Of a stretch of DNA of 64,000 bases, positions 23,788-32,042 are shown in pieces (the first letter of the stretch is position 1; each line of letters begins with the position of its first letter). Below the pieces are notes generated by a model, which ran no database searches, had not been told where the DNA came from, and saw only the letters and a program-made list of their open reading frames with translations. The stretch is taken from assembly GCA_019639075.1 (NCBI GenBank), contig JAHBSO010000001.1, forward strand, positions 62,001-126,000, written 5' to 3'. This DNA is from Actinomycetota bacterium. Its GTDB lineage: Bacteria > Actinomycetota > Acidimicrobiia > Acidimicrobiales > Iamiaceae. Both the position numbers and the translations under genes were made by a program.

Positions 23788-26196
23788 GTGATCGCCGCGA
23801 CGTCGGAGGACGACGATCTCCTCTCCGGCCCCGCGTGGAGTCGGCACCCCTCCGACATCGCCCGCGCCCTCCTGGCGGCGTTCGTCCTGGTGATCTCGCT
23901 CGGCCTGAGCCTCCGGCATCCGGCCGAGGTGCGATCGGTCGCCGTCGACGTCGTCGAGCTGGTCAGCCAGCTCCCGGCCTGGGTGCGCACGCTCATCCTC
24001 GGCGTGACCCAGCTGTCGATGGTGGTGGCCGGGTTGCTGATGGTCCTGACGGCGTTCCGCCGCCCGATGCGCATGACCGTCACCTCGATCGGTGCGGCCG
24101 CCGTCGCGGCGGCGACCATGGCGATGGTGCAGGGCTGGCTCGACCAGGTGGTCCCGAACCGCGTCGTGCAGGTCAACCTGCAGTCGTCGTGGATCGTCGG
24201 GGCCGCGTTCCCCTCCGGCGCGTTCATCGCCGCGTTCGTGGCCGCGATCGTCGTGCTCGGTCCGACGGTGTCGGCCGGGTGGCGCAAGGTCATGTGGGTC
24301 ACCGTGTTCGTCGCCGTGGCGCTCCGCCTGGTCACGGCGGTGGCGGTGCCGCTCAACCTCGCCGTCACCATGGCGCTCGGCTTCGCCGTCGGCTCCGGCT
24401 GCCTGGCGCTCACCGGCTCGCCGAGGCGGCGGGCGTCGCGGCGCGACGTGCTCGCCGGCCTGGCGGCGGCCGGGTTCCCGGCCGAGCGGATCGACCCGAT
24501 CGAGCTCGGCGCCACCCACGCCCGCACCTTCGTCGCCGCGACCGACGACGGCGTCGACGGCCTGGTGAAGCTGACCGGCCGCGACGAGCGCGAGGCCTAC
24601 CTGATCAACCGACTGCTGAAGCAACTGCGGGTGAAGGGCCTCGAGGACACCCGGGCCGGCTGGAGCGTGGGCGAGCTCAGCCGCCACGAGTCGTTGTCCG
24701 CGCTCCTCGTCCGGCGGCGGGGCGTCGAGGCGGCCGACGCGATCGCGGTCGGTTCCACCGTCGGCGGTGACGGCCTGCTCGTGTTCGACCCCGCCCCCGG
24801 TCGCCGGCTCTCGGAGCTCCCCGAGGAGCTGATCACCGACGAGCTCCTCGATGACGTGTGGGCGCAGGTGGTGCAGCTCCGCGCCATCGGGTTGGCCCAC
24901 CGGTGGCTGACCACGTCGCAGATCCTCGTCGACGTCGACGACGCGTCCGGTCGACCGCCGCTCGTGACGATCCTCGACTTCCGGTGGGCGGTGCACCAGG
25001 CCGAACCCGACGCGATCGCCGCCGACATCGCCATGCTCGTCACCAGCACCGCGGTCCAGGTCGGACCGGAGCGGGCCGTCGCCGCCGCGGCGCGGGTGCT
25101 CGATCCCGACGAGCTGGCGACCGCGCTGCCGCTCATGCAGCCGCTGGCCCTGCCCCAGGACGTGCGTCGGTCGATGGGCGACCACGACGGGCTCCTCGAC
25201 GAGTTGAGCGACCGACTCCAGGCCGCGGCCGGCGGCGTCGAGTACGAGCCGCGGGACCTGGGTCGGATCAAGTGGGGACAGATCCTCGGCGTGATCGGCG
25301 GGGTGCTGCTCGTCTACACGCTGCTCTCGTTCGCCACGAGCTGGAGCTACATCTCCGACGCGCTCGGCCGCGTGCCGACGACCGCCTACCCGGAGCTGGT
25401 CCTGTTCGCGTTCCTCCCGTGGGTGTTCTCGACGATCCTGACCATGGCCGTCGTCCTGAAGCCGTTGCCGTTCGGTCAGGTCCTCCTGGTGATGATGGGC
25501 CAGACCTTCATGAACCGGTTCACCCCCGCGAACGCCGGTGGCATCGCGCTGCGCATCCGCTACCTCCAGAAGCGCGGCGTCGAGCTCGGTGCCGCCGCGG
25601 CGGCCGTGGGCCTGTCGAGCGCGGCGAACGGGGCGGCGTCGGTCATCGTCTTCGTCACGTTCACGATCTGGACGGGCTCGTCGTCGACCGGCGTCGACTT
25701 CCAGCTCCCCGACGCCGACACCGTCGCCATCGCACTGTTCCTCGTCCTCGTCCTGGCCGGCGTCGTCTGGGTCACGCCGTGGGGCCGCCGCTTCGTCGCC
25801 AACGAGATGGCGACGACGCTGCACCAGGTGTGGACGAGCCTGCGTCAGCTCGTCCGGCGCCCCGGCCGGTTCTTCGTCGGCATGTCGGCCATCACGACCA
25901 GCAAGTTCGTCTCGGTGGTGACGTTTACCGAGTGCTGCCGCCTGGTGGGCATCTCGATGTCGTTCCCGAAGCTCGGGCTGCTCTACCTCACGGCGTCGAC
26001 GCTGGCCTCCGCGGCCCCGACCCCCGGTGGAGTGGGGGCGGTCGAGGCCGCGCTCACCGCGGCGCTCACCGGTGTCGGCGCCCCCCAGCCCGACGCCCTT
26101 TCGGCGGTCTTTCTCTTCCGGCTGGTCACCTACTGGCTGCCGGTCCCGTTCAGCTACCTGGCGCTCCGCCGCCTCCGGGGAACCGTGCTCGACTGA
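23788..26196 (+). CDS. Multidomain membrane protein: PAP2-like, pseudokinase-like and YbhN/MprF-like flippase region
   Basis: This 802-residue protein has three parts. Residues about 20-215 are membrane helices in which FPSGA (141-145) sits where PAP2 phosphatases have PSGH, and later PLNLAVTMALGF replaces the second His motif; it looks like a dead PAP2 domain. Residues about 220-470 resemble a protein-kinase or ABC1-like fold: a Lys in GLVKLTG, HRWL (371-374) where kinases have HRD, and DFRW (397-400) in the DFG position, so catalysis is doubtful. Residues about 485-802 form the UPF0104 (YbhN/MprF N-terminal) lipid-flippase-like region with FMNRFTPANAGGIALR and SAAPTPGGVGAVEAAL. I infer a regulated lipid or isoprenoid-phosphate translocase. 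DsbB-like and TlpA-like genes follow within 30 bp. Confidence 0.8.
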   Translation: MIAATSEDDDLLSGPAWSRHPSDIARALLAAFVLVISLGLSLRHPAEVRSVAVDVVELVSQLPAWVRTLILGVTQLSMVVAGLLMVLTAFRRPMRMTVTSIGAAAVAAATMAMVQGWLDQVVPNRVVQVNLQSSWIVGAAFPSGAFIAAFVAAIVVLGPTVSAGWRKVMWVTVFVAVALRLVTAVAVPLNLAVTMALGFAVGSGCLALTGSPRRRASRRDVLAGLAAAGFPAERIDPIELGATHARTFVAATDDGVDGLVKLTGRDEREAYLINRLLKQLRVKGLEDTRAGWSVGELSRHESLSALLVRRRGVEAADAIAVGSTVGGDGLLVFDPAPGRRLSELPEELITDELLDDVWAQVVQLRAIGLAHRWLTTSQILVDVDDASGRPPLVTILDFRWAVHQAEPDAIAADIAMLVTSTAVQVGPERAVAAAARVLDPDELATALPLMQPLALPQDVRRSMGDHDGLLDELSDRLQAAAGGVEYEPRDLGRIKWGQILGVIGGVLLVYTLLSFATSWSYISDALGRVPTTAYPELVLFAFLPWVFSTILTMAVVLKPLPFGQVLLVMMGQTFMNRFTPANAGGIALRIRYLQKRGVELGAAAAAVGLSSAANGAASVIVFVTFTIWTGSSSTGVDFQLPDADTVAIALFLVLVLAGVVWVTPWGRRFVANEMATTLHQVWTSLRQLVRRPGRFFVGMSAITTSKFVSVVTFTECCRLVGISMSFPKLGLLYLTASTLASAAPTPGGVGAVEAALTAALTGVGAPQPDALSAVFLFRLVTYWLPVPFSYLALRRLRGTVLD

Positions 26197-26224
26197 GCGC
26201 GACTGCCGGCCCGAAAGCACCATC

Positions 26225-26782
26225 GTGGACACCGAGACGACGACGACCTTCTTCGCCCTGCTCGCCGTCGTCGCGCAGGTCGTCGTCGGGGCGGCGGTGG
26301 TCCTCGCCGTCGTCGGTCGGTTCGTCCCCGCGGTGGCCCGCGTGCGGTCCCGGCTGGCTGCGTTCGTCGGCCCGCAGGCCGTCGCGCTGGCCGCCGTCGT
26401 CGCGCTGGTGTGCACCCTCGGCAGCCTGTACCTGTCCGAGGTGGCGGACTTCGTGCCCTGCCGGCTGTGCTGGCTGCAACGGTTCGCGATGTACCCGCTC
26501 GTGGTCGTCCTGGGCGCCGCCGCGCTGACCCGCTGGCGCGCCCTGCGGATCGCCGGGGCCGTCATGGCGGCGGTCGGCGCCTCGATCTCGATCTACCACA
26601 TGCTCATCGAGCGGTTCCCCGAGCTCGAGAACTCGACGTCGTGCGACCCGACCAACCCGTGCTCGCTCATCTGGGTGGAGCACTTCGGCTATCTGACCAT
26701 CCCCGCGATGGCCCTCTCGGGCTTCGCGCTGATCCTGACCCTGCTCGCGATCGCGGGCACCACCACCGAGGAGCACCCATGA
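26225..26782 (+). CDS. Disulfide bond formation protein (DsbB/BdbC-like)
   Basis: This 185-residue membrane protein has about four helices, a cytoplasm-proximal quinone-site motif PCRLCWLQR (CxxC, about 77-80) and a second cysteine pair in SCDPTNPC in the next external loop. This is the layout of DsbB-type enzymes that re-oxidise a thioredoxin-like partner. Its start is GTG and its stop overlaps the TlpA-like gene by ATGA, making the pair an obvious redox couple. Confidence 0.9.
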   Translation: MDTETTTTFFALLAVVAQVVVGAAVVLAVVGRFVPAVARVRSRLAAFVGPQAVALAAVVALVCTLGSLYLSEVADFVPCRLCWLQRFAMYPLVVVLGAAALTRWRALRIAGAVMAAVGASISIYHMLIERFPELENSTSCDPTNPCSLIWVEHFGYLTIPAMALSGFALILTLLAIAGTTTEEHP

Positions 26783-27423
26783 CCCCCAACCCGAAGTCGG
26801 CGAACCGCGGCGCGACCGTGCTCTGGGTGGGCGTCCTCGCGGTGGTGGTCGTCCTCGGCGTCGTGGCGGTGGTGCTGGCCCGGGGCAAGGGCGACGACAA
26901 GCCGCCGATCGAGGACGAGACCTCCGCGATCACCGTCACCGGCGACCCGTTGCCCGCGCAGACCTCGACCGAGGACCCGGCGATCGGTGAGACGATCCCC
27001 ACCGTCAGCGGCACCGCGGTCGACGGGACGCCGATCACCATCGAACCCGACGGCAAGGCGAAGGTCATCGTCTTCATGGCCCACTGGTGCCCCCACTGCC
27101 AGCGTGAGATCCCGCTGCTCGCCGAGCACCTCGCCGAGACCGGCCTGCCCGACGACGTCGAGATCATCGGGGTCGCGACCAACACCGCCACCAACCTCGA
27201 CAACTACCCGCCGACCTCGTGGCTCGACCGCGTGGGCTGGGACGTGCCGACGCTCCTCGACTCGCCCGAGAGCGAGGCGTACGCCACCTTCGGGATGTCG
27301 TCGTTCCCGTCCTTCCTCGTGGTCGACGCCGACGGCAAGGTGGTCGTGCGCACGAGCGGCGAGCTGCCGGTCGAGACGTTCGACCAGCTGGTCGAGGCCG
27401 CCCGCTCCGGTCAGGTGGAATAG
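26779..27423 (+). CDS. Membrane-anchored TlpA-like thiol-disulfide oxidoreductase
   Basis: This 214-residue protein has a short cytoplasmic N-terminus, one membrane helix (about 12-33), a linker and an extracytoplasmic thioredoxin fold with WCPHC (about 101-105) and the cis-Pro segment SSFPSFLVVD. The TlpA/ResA-type pattern and the coupling to DsbB support an oxidative folding role outside the membrane. The WCPHC motif is closer to oxidising DsbA-like enzymes than to thioredoxin (WCGPC). Confidence 0.9.
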   Translation: MTPNPKSANRGATVLWVGVLAVVVVLGVVAVVLARGKGDDKPPIEDETSAITVTGDPLPAQTSTEDPAIGETIPTVSGTAVDGTPITIEPDGKAKVIVFMAHWCPHCQREIPLLAEHLAETGLPDDVEIIGVATNTATNLDNYPPTSWLDRVGWDVPTLLDSPESEAYATFGMSSFPSFLVVDADGKVVVRTSGELPVETFDQLVEAARSGQVE

Positions 27424-27881
27424 ACCCGGGCCAGCCAGGAGCCGGTGAGCGGCGCGGCGCACAGCACGTGCGCCGCGGTGAGCAGCCAGTGGACCGCGTC
27501 CGAGCGGTCGGCGCCGTCGGGGACCGTGCACACGATGCCCCGACGGGCGTGATCGGTGACCTTGATCCACCCGGGCGGCAACGTGAGCCCCGCCCCGGCC
27601 AGTCGGGCCAGCCCCCGCGGCCCGGCGCCGTGCGCGATGCCGACCGACGCCCGCCCGCCGGGCCGCGCCGGCGGCGTCCAGGTGATCATCGGGACGGGCT
27701 CGCCGCGGGATGCGAAGACCCATGCGGCGAAGCTCCTCGGCGCCGGCTGGTGGTCCTCGTGCACCTCCGGGACCAGGTTGATCCATCCCGTGCCCCGTTC
27801 GGACAACAGGTCGATGGCGTCGACCACCGCCGCGTAGTCGTCCTCCTCGAACGGGATCTCCTCCGCCGGCGTGACGACCAT
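27411..27881 (-). CDS. Hypothetical protein
   Basis: This 156-residue protein has no motif I recognise. It is soluble, rich in Trp/Pro in the middle (ITWTPPARPGG), and ends with a hydrophobic helix (HWLLTAAHVLCAAPLTGSWLA) that may pack internally. The codon pattern is clearly coding, and a TACGCT promoter-like hexamer precedes the ATG. The 3' end overlaps the TlpA-like gene by 13 bp. Confidence 0.65.
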   Translation of the reverse strand: MVVTPAEEIPFEEDDYAAVVDAIDLLSERGTGWINLVPEVHEDHQPAPRSFAAWVFASRGEPVPMITWTPPARPGGRASVGIAHGAGPRGLARLAGAGLTLPPGWIKVTDHARRGIVCTVPDGADRSDAVHWLLTAAHVLCAAPLTGSWLARVYST

Positions 27882-27889
27882 GGTCGCCG

Positions 27890-27895
27890 AGCGTA
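27890..27895 (-). promoter_or_regulatory. -10-like TACGCT
   Basis: TACGCT (minus strand) ends eight bases before ATG 27881. Confidence 0.45.
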
Positions 27896-27903
27896 CCGGC
27901 GTG

Positions 27904-28773
27904 CTACCGGGAGCCGGCGGGCCGCTCCAGCCGCACCACCACCCAGCCGTCGAGCTGGCCGACCCCGGCCGGGGCGAGGCCCGGGTCGGCCCCGGTGACG
28001 GCGTCGGTGGCCGGGCGCCACCGCGCCACGAGCAGCCCGGAGAGGAGCAGCGTCCCCCCGGGTGCGACGACGGCCGCCAGGTCCTCTGACAGATCGGCGA
28101 TCACCGGCGCCAGGAGGTTGGCGGCGACGACGTCGAAGGTGCGCCCGGCGGCCGAGACCGCGGCCAACGGCTCGGTCGAGGCGGTGACGCGATCGGCCAC
28201 GTCGTTCGCCGCCGCGTTCGCGAGGGTGGTCGCCGGGGCCGCCGGGTCGACGTCGATGCCGTGGACCGCTCCGGCGCCGCACAGGGCCGCGCCCACGGCG
28301 AGCACCCCGCTGCCGCAGCCGACGTCGAGGACCGACGCGCCCGGGGCCACGACGTCGGCCAGCTCGGCCAGGACCAGTCGGGTGGTGGGGTGCGACCCGG
28401 ATCCGAACGAGCGCCCCGGATCGACGACCAGCGCCCGCCGTCGGTCGTCGGTGGGTGCCGGGATCCACGGCGGGACGATCACGAACGGGCCGGCGTCGTG
28501 CGGTTCGGCGTGGGCGCGCCACGCGTCGAGCCCGTCGTCGACGACCGCGACGACCTCGACGTCGGTGGCCCCGGCCCGGCGAACCGCGGTCGCTGCGAGC
28601 TCGGCGGTCGACCGGGAGGGGTAGCCGGCGACGAACGTGGTCGCGCCGTCGCCCGAGCGCTCCTCGACCGCCGGCGGCGCGTGCTGCCAGAGGGCGTCGA
28701 CGACCAGGTCGGCCACGGTGGCCGCACCGGGCGGCACCGTCACCCGGACCCGGAACCAGGCGTCGTCGTCCAT
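27904..28773 (-). CDS. prmA: Ribosomal protein L11 methyltransferase-like (PrmA)
   Basis: This 289-residue protein has an N-terminal alpha/beta substrate-recognition domain and a C-terminal SAM-binding fold. The family signature around FGSGSHPTT (usually GTGTHPTT, about 145), DVGCGSGVLAVGA (motif I) and AANLLAPVI (motif IV, usually NILxxPL) are present. It probably methylates lysines of ribosomal protein L11, though the changed GSGSH and short N-domain leave room for another target. It has its own TAGGGT-N6-ATG promoter. Confidence 0.8.
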   Translation of the reverse strand: MDDDAWFRVRVTVPPGAATVADLVVDALWQHAPPAVEERSGDGATTFVAGYPSRSTAELAATAVRRAGATDVEVVAVVDDGLDAWRAHAEPHDAGPFVIVPPWIPAPTDDRRRALVVDPGRSFGSGSHPTTRLVLAELADVVAPGASVLDVGCGSGVLAVGAALCGAGAVHGIDVDPAAPATTLANAAANDVADRVTASTEPLAAVSAAGRTFDVVAANLLAPVIADLSEDLAAVVAPGGTLLLSGLLVARWRPATDAVTGADPGLAPAGVGQLDGWVVVRLERPAGSR

Positions 28774-28779
28774 GGCCGC

Positions 28780-28785
28780 ACCCTA
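28780..28785 (-). promoter_or_regulatory. -10-like TAGGGT of prmA
   Basis: TAGGGT (minus strand) ends six bases before ATG 28773. Confidence 0.5.
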
Positions 28786-28836
28786 CGGAGCGGGCCGGCA
28801 CCGGTGGGAAAGGGTTCACGCCGGGGAACGCAGGGG

Positions 28837-28842
28837 TACGGT
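28837..28842 (+). promoter_or_regulatory. -10-like TACGGT
   Basis: TACGGT ends eight bases before ATG 28851; the sequence from the hexamer to the start nearly copies that before GTG 6312. Confidence 0.5.
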
Positions 28843-28850
28843 CGGGCCCG

Positions 28851-29246
28851 ATGGCCGACCGGATCGAGCTCCAGCCTGCGCCGGAGAGCGTCGCTGCGGC
28901 GCGCCGCTGGTCGGTGCAGTGCGTCGAGCGTGCCGGCCTCGGTGCGTTGCGGGACACGGTCGCGCTGCTCGTCAGCGAGGTCGTCAGCAACGTCGTGCTG
29001 CACGCCCGCACGCCGTGCGAACTGCGCGTCGACACCGACGTGCGGCCGCTGCGGGTGGAGGTGCGCGACCGCAGCGATCGGCTGCCGAACCCGGTCGCCG
29101 CCGTCGACCCGATGTCCGCGTCGGGGCGGGGCATGGTGCTCGTCGAGGCGCTGAGCGAGGCCCACGGCAGCGCGCCCCTCCCGGGCGGCGGCAAGGTCGT
29201 GTGGTTCCAGCTCGCCGAGCGGCCGCGGACGGGGACCGATGGCTGA
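28851..29246 (+). CDS. RsbW-like histidine-kinase-fold ATPase (anti-sigma / serine kinase type)
   Basis: This 131-residue single domain has the GHKL N-box (LLVSEVVSNVVLHA, about 41-54), a D-box equivalent (VEVRDRS) and the G-box (SGRGMVLVEALS). That is the HATPase_c_2 form found in anti-sigma factors and PP2C-partner kinases. It probably binds ATP and a sigma factor or STAS antagonist. The next gene starts within its end (8-bp overlap), so the unknown downstream protein is the likely partner. Confidence 0.85.
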   Translation: MADRIELQPAPESVAAARRWSVQCVERAGLGALRDTVALLVSEVVSNVVLHARTPCELRVDTDVRPLRVEVRDRSDRLPNPVAAVDPMSASGRGMVLVEALSEAHGSAPLPGGGKVVWFQLAERPRTGTDG

Positions 29247-29688
29247 GGCCGTGGCCGTCCGGCTCACCGGCCTGCCGGCCCAGGCCTTCCGGACGGCGGT
29301 GACCTACCTCGAGGACACCCTGCGCGAGTGCCAGCTCGTCCTGGTCGCACCCGCGGCCGACCCGGCGGACCGCGTCGCGGTCGACCTCCGGCGGATCGCC
29401 GCGGCGATCGTGCCGGACCTCGAGGAGATCCGGGCCGTGTTCCGCTCGGCCGCGGTGGTCACCGAGGGACCCGTCGTCACCCTGGAGATGCACTCGTCGC
29501 CCCACCTCGCCGTGACCCTCGCCCACCTCCAGACCCACCTGGTGCAGCTGCGGTTCGTCGGGCGCAGCGGCGGTCTGCTGGTCGAGAGCGACCCGACGAC
29601 CTCGGCGCTGCTCACCTGGATCTGGGACGAGGCCGCGGACCAGCTCCACGGTCGCCCTCCCCGGCCGTTCCCGAGCGGCATCACCTGA
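29239..29688 (+). CDS. Unknown partner of the RsbW-like ATPase
   Basis: This 149-residue protein is translationally coupled to the upstream ATPase. It is helical in appearance (LPAQAFRTAVTYLEDTLREC; RIAAAIVPDLEEIRAVF), with no membrane segment, and ends at a Pro-rich tail. It has no STAS, sigma-70 or PP2C motif that I can see. Given the coupling, it may be a regulator or ligand-sensing partner in a sigma-factor switch. Confidence 0.65.
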   Translation: MAEAVAVRLTGLPAQAFRTAVTYLEDTLRECQLVLVAPAADPADRVAVDLRRIAAAIVPDLEEIRAVFRSAAVVTEGPVVTLEMHSSPHLAVTLAHLQTHLVQLRFVGRSGGLLVESDPTTSALLTWIWDEAADQLHGRPPRPFPSGIT

Positions 29689-29698
29689 TCGACGCGGC

Positions 29699-29704
29699 AA
29701 GACT
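29699..29704 (+). promoter_or_regulatory. -10-like AAGACT of the sulfatase
   Basis: AAGACT ends six bases before GTG 29711. Confidence 0.4.
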
Positions 29705-29710
29705 GCCGCG

Positions 29711-31237
29711 GTGCCCGCGTCGAACGTCCTGTTCATCACCGTCGACCAGTGGCGGGGCGACTGCCTGTCGGCCGGCGGCCACCCGGTCGTGCGCACCCCC
29801 AACCTGGATGCGCTCGCCGCTCGGGGCGTCCGCTTCGCCAACCACTGGTCGGTGACGGCGCCGTGCGGACCGAGCCGCGCGTCGCTCCTCACCGGTCGGT
29901 ACCTCATGAACCACCGGTCGGTGCACAACGGCACGCCGCTCGACGACGGCATCGACAACCTGGCCCGGGTCGCTCGCGCCGCGGGCTTCGACCCGACCCT
30001 CTTCGGCTACACCGACACCACCGTCGACGTCCGCCGGGTCGCCGACCCCGACGACCCCCGGCTCCGCGACTACGAGGGCGTCCTGCCGGGGTTCCGGGTC
30101 GGCACGCTGCTGACGGGCGGTCGGCTCGACCCGTGGCTGCGGTGGCTGGAACGGCACGGCATCGACGTCCCCGCGGACCCGGAGCGGCTGTTCGACGGCA
30201 TCGCCGACTATCCCGGGGCGGACGACCGCGCGCCGTCGTGGGCCCCCGGCCCGGTGCCGGCCGCGCTGACCGAGACGGCGTTCCTCACCGAGGAGGTGTG
30301 CCGCTGGCTCGACCGCCGCGGCGGCGACGGCTGGTTCGCGCACGTCTCGTACCTGCGGCCCCACCCGCCGTACCGGGCGCCCGAGGGCTACCACGACCGC
30401 TACGACCCCGACGACGGCGAGCCGTTCCGACGCCTCGACGACCGGGACGAGGAGACGTCCGTGCACCGGCTCCACGCGGCCGCCGTCCACATCACCGGGT
30501 GCGACCCCGACGAGGCGGTGGCCCGGCAGGTGCGCGCCACCTACTGGGGCAACATGGCCGAGGTCGACGACCGGATCGGTGAGCTGCTGGCCCACCTCGA
30601 CGCGCTCGGCGCGACCGACGACACCCTGATCGTGCTGACCTCCGACCACGGCGACCAGATGGGCGACCACTGGCTGGTGCAGAAGCTGGGGTGGTGGGAC
30701 GAGAGCTTCCACGTGCCGCTGATCGTGGTCGATCCCCGGCCCGACGCTGACGCCACCCGGGGCACGGTCGTCGACGCGTTCACCGAGTCGGTCGACGTGA
30801 TGCCGACCATCTGCGAGTGGATCGGCGCCGAGGTGCCCGTCGCGGTCGACGGGCGCTCGCTCGGACCGTTCCTCCACGACGGCGCGGCGCCGGCCGACTG
30901 GCGCGACGCCGCGCACTGGCAGTGGGACTTCGGCGACCCCGACGAGCACCTCGCCGAGGACGTCTACGGGTTGACCATGGAGGAGTGCCGGCTCGACGTG
31001 ATCCGCACCGCCACCGAGAAGTACGTGCGCTTCGGTGACGGCTCCAGCCTCTACTTCGACCTCGCCTCCGACCCCTACGGGCTCCGGGACCTGGCCACCG
31101 ACCCCGCGACGGCGGGGGCGCAGCTCGCCCTCGCCGGCGACCTGTTGACGTGGCGCCAACGGCACGACGACCGGACCCTCACGGGTCACCTCGTCACGCC
31201 GAACGGCCTCGTCGTGCGCCGCGACGCGCGACGTTGA
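29711..31237 (+). CDS. Type I sulfatase / phosphonate monoester hydrolase-like
   Basis: This 508-residue alkaline-phosphatase-superfamily enzyme carries the formylglycine motif C-x-P-S-R as APCGPSRASLLTGRY, with the nucleophile precursor Cys52. The metal site begins with D12 in FITVDQWRGD and includes LTSDHGDQMGDH downstream. No signal peptide is visible, so it is cytoplasmic like phosphonate monoester hydrolases, which also share the VDQWRGD start. Activity requires a formylglycine-generating enzyme encoded elsewhere. The substrate class (sulfate or phospho-/phosphonate ester) is open. Confidence 0.9.
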   Translation: MPASNVLFITVDQWRGDCLSAGGHPVVRTPNLDALAARGVRFANHWSVTAPCGPSRASLLTGRYLMNHRSVHNGTPLDDGIDNLARVARAAGFDPTLFGYTDTTVDVRRVADPDDPRLRDYEGVLPGFRVGTLLTGGRLDPWLRWLERHGIDVPADPERLFDGIADYPGADDRAPSWAPGPVPAALTETAFLTEEVCRWLDRRGGDGWFAHVSYLRPHPPYRAPEGYHDRYDPDDGEPFRRLDDRDEETSVHRLHAAAVHITGCDPDEAVARQVRATYWGNMAEVDDRIGELLAHLDALGATDDTLIVLTSDHGDQMGDHWLVQKLGWWDESFHVPLIVVDPRPDADATRGTVVDAFTESVDVMPTICEWIGAEVPVAVDGRSLGPFLHDGAAPADWRDAAHWQWDFGDPDEHLAEDVYGLTMEECRLDVIRTATEKYVRFGDGSSLYFDLASDPYGLRDLATDPATAGAQLALAGDLLTWRQRHDDRTLTGHLVTPNGLVVRRDARR

Positions 31238-31372
31238 CCCGAGCACCGGAGAAACGGACACCGACGGTGAGACATCAGCCACAAGGTGGGGTCGTCGACC
31301 AGGGAGAACGGCGGGATTGGGCCAGATGGCCCACGGACGGATCCCGGCACGATCCGTAGTGTGAGCCCCATC
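31238..31372. other. Intergenic region with two inverted repeats
   Basis: TGGGCC (31318-31323) pairs with GGCCCA (31328-31333). ACGGATC (31337-31343) pairs with GATCCGT (31351-31357). The second repeat ends at the -10-like TAGTGT and so covers the -35 region of the next gene. No open reading frame with a good start is seen here. Confidence 0.4.
31357..31362 (+). promoter_or_regulatory. -10-like TAGTGT
   Basis: TAGTGT ends ten bases before ATG 31373. Confidence 0.4.
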
Positions 31373-31651
31373 ATGTCCGGCTTCCGCTTCTGGCGTTCCT
31401 CCCGATGGCGCAAGGTGCTCCAGGTCGATTCGGACCTGGCCGAGGCGGAGGGTCTCGCCGCGGGCACGGGCCTGCTCACCGGGTCGCTCGCCGGCGAGGT
31501 CGACCTGCCCGAGGAGACCTGCCCCCGCTGCCAGTCGCCGGGGGAGGTCGTCTCGATCGACCTGCTCGACGGCGAGGTCGTGCGTCGCTGCCGGTCCTGC
31601 GCGTTGGCGTGGGCGCAGCACCACCCCGGTCGGATCCGCCCCGCGAGCTGA
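31373..31651 (+). CDS. Small zinc-ribbon protein
   Basis: This 92-residue protein has one C-terminal zinc ribbon (CPRC ... CRSC, about 50-74). The N-terminus is basic and aromatic (GFRFWRSSRWRKV). It has no membrane helix. The role is unknown; the ribbon could bind RNA or a partner protein. Start ATG 31373 is set by the promoter-like hexamer, the frame being open to 31286. Confidence 0.7.
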   Translation: MSGFRFWRSSRWRKVLQVDSDLAEAEGLAAGTGLLTGSLAGEVDLPEETCPRCQSPGEVVSIDLLDGEVVRRCRSCALAWAQHHPGRIRPAS

Positions 31652-31682
31652 ACCTCCGGCCCCGGCCGGTTCCGCCCGGTTG

Positions 31683-31688
31683 TAGGGT
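31683..31688 (+). promoter_or_regulatory. -10-like TAGGGT of the VWA operon
   Basis: TAGGGT would start transcription about 20 bases before TTG 31716, which has GAGGGGAG (31703-31710) as ribosome site. Confidence 0.45.
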
Positions 31689-31715
31689 TTGCCGACCGCT
31701 GCGAGGGGAGTCGAG

Positions 31716-32042
31716 TTGGGGGGAGAAGACACGAAGGCGGAAGACCCCACCAGGGTCGGTCCGCCCATCCTGCTGCTCGGTCTGGGCTTCGCGTCGGTGC
31801 TCGTCAGCGTGCCCCTGATCCCCGCCGACTCGAACCTGCTCCACGTGCTCGGCTACGTCACCGGCGCCCTCGTCCCCATCCTCGTGATCGGGCTCGTCCG
31901 TCGCTCCGACATCGAACGCCGCCGCAGCCCGTTCTACGAGCCGGTCCGCCTCTTCGCTCCGGCGCTCGCGGTGCTCGCGGTGCTCGCGGTGATCGCTGCC
32001 GGACTCCACGTCTGGCCCGTGGCGACGGGGCTGGCATCGTGA
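31716..32042 (+). CDS. Small two-helix membrane protein, first gene of the VWA operon
   Basis: This 108-residue protein starts at TTG 31716 on the strength of the ribosome site. Two hydrophobic segments (about 17-56, broken by PADSNLL, and about 78-103) flank a basic loop (RRSDIERRR). A GTGCTCGCG triplet repeat (about 31966-31992) encodes Ala-Val-Leu repeats in the second helix. Its stop overlaps the start of the VWA protein (GTGA), so the two are coupled. I do not recognise a family. Confidence 0.7.
   Translation: MGGEDTKAEDPTRVGPPILLLGLGFASVLVSVPLIPADSNLLHVLGYVTGALVPILVIGLVRRSDIERRRSPFYEPVRLFAPALAVLAVLAVIAAGLHVWPVATGLAS

Noticed and set aside
22696-26565. A 1289-codon minus-strand frame extending the oxygenase
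   Set aside because: The oxygenase starts at 23739 with its own promoter-like hexamer; the upstream part is antisense to the flippase fusion and DsbB-like gene.
31966-31992. Tandem GTGCTCGCG repeat as a phase-variable tract
   Set aside because: Only three 9-bp units, in frame within a hydrophobic helix; length changes would not switch the gene off.
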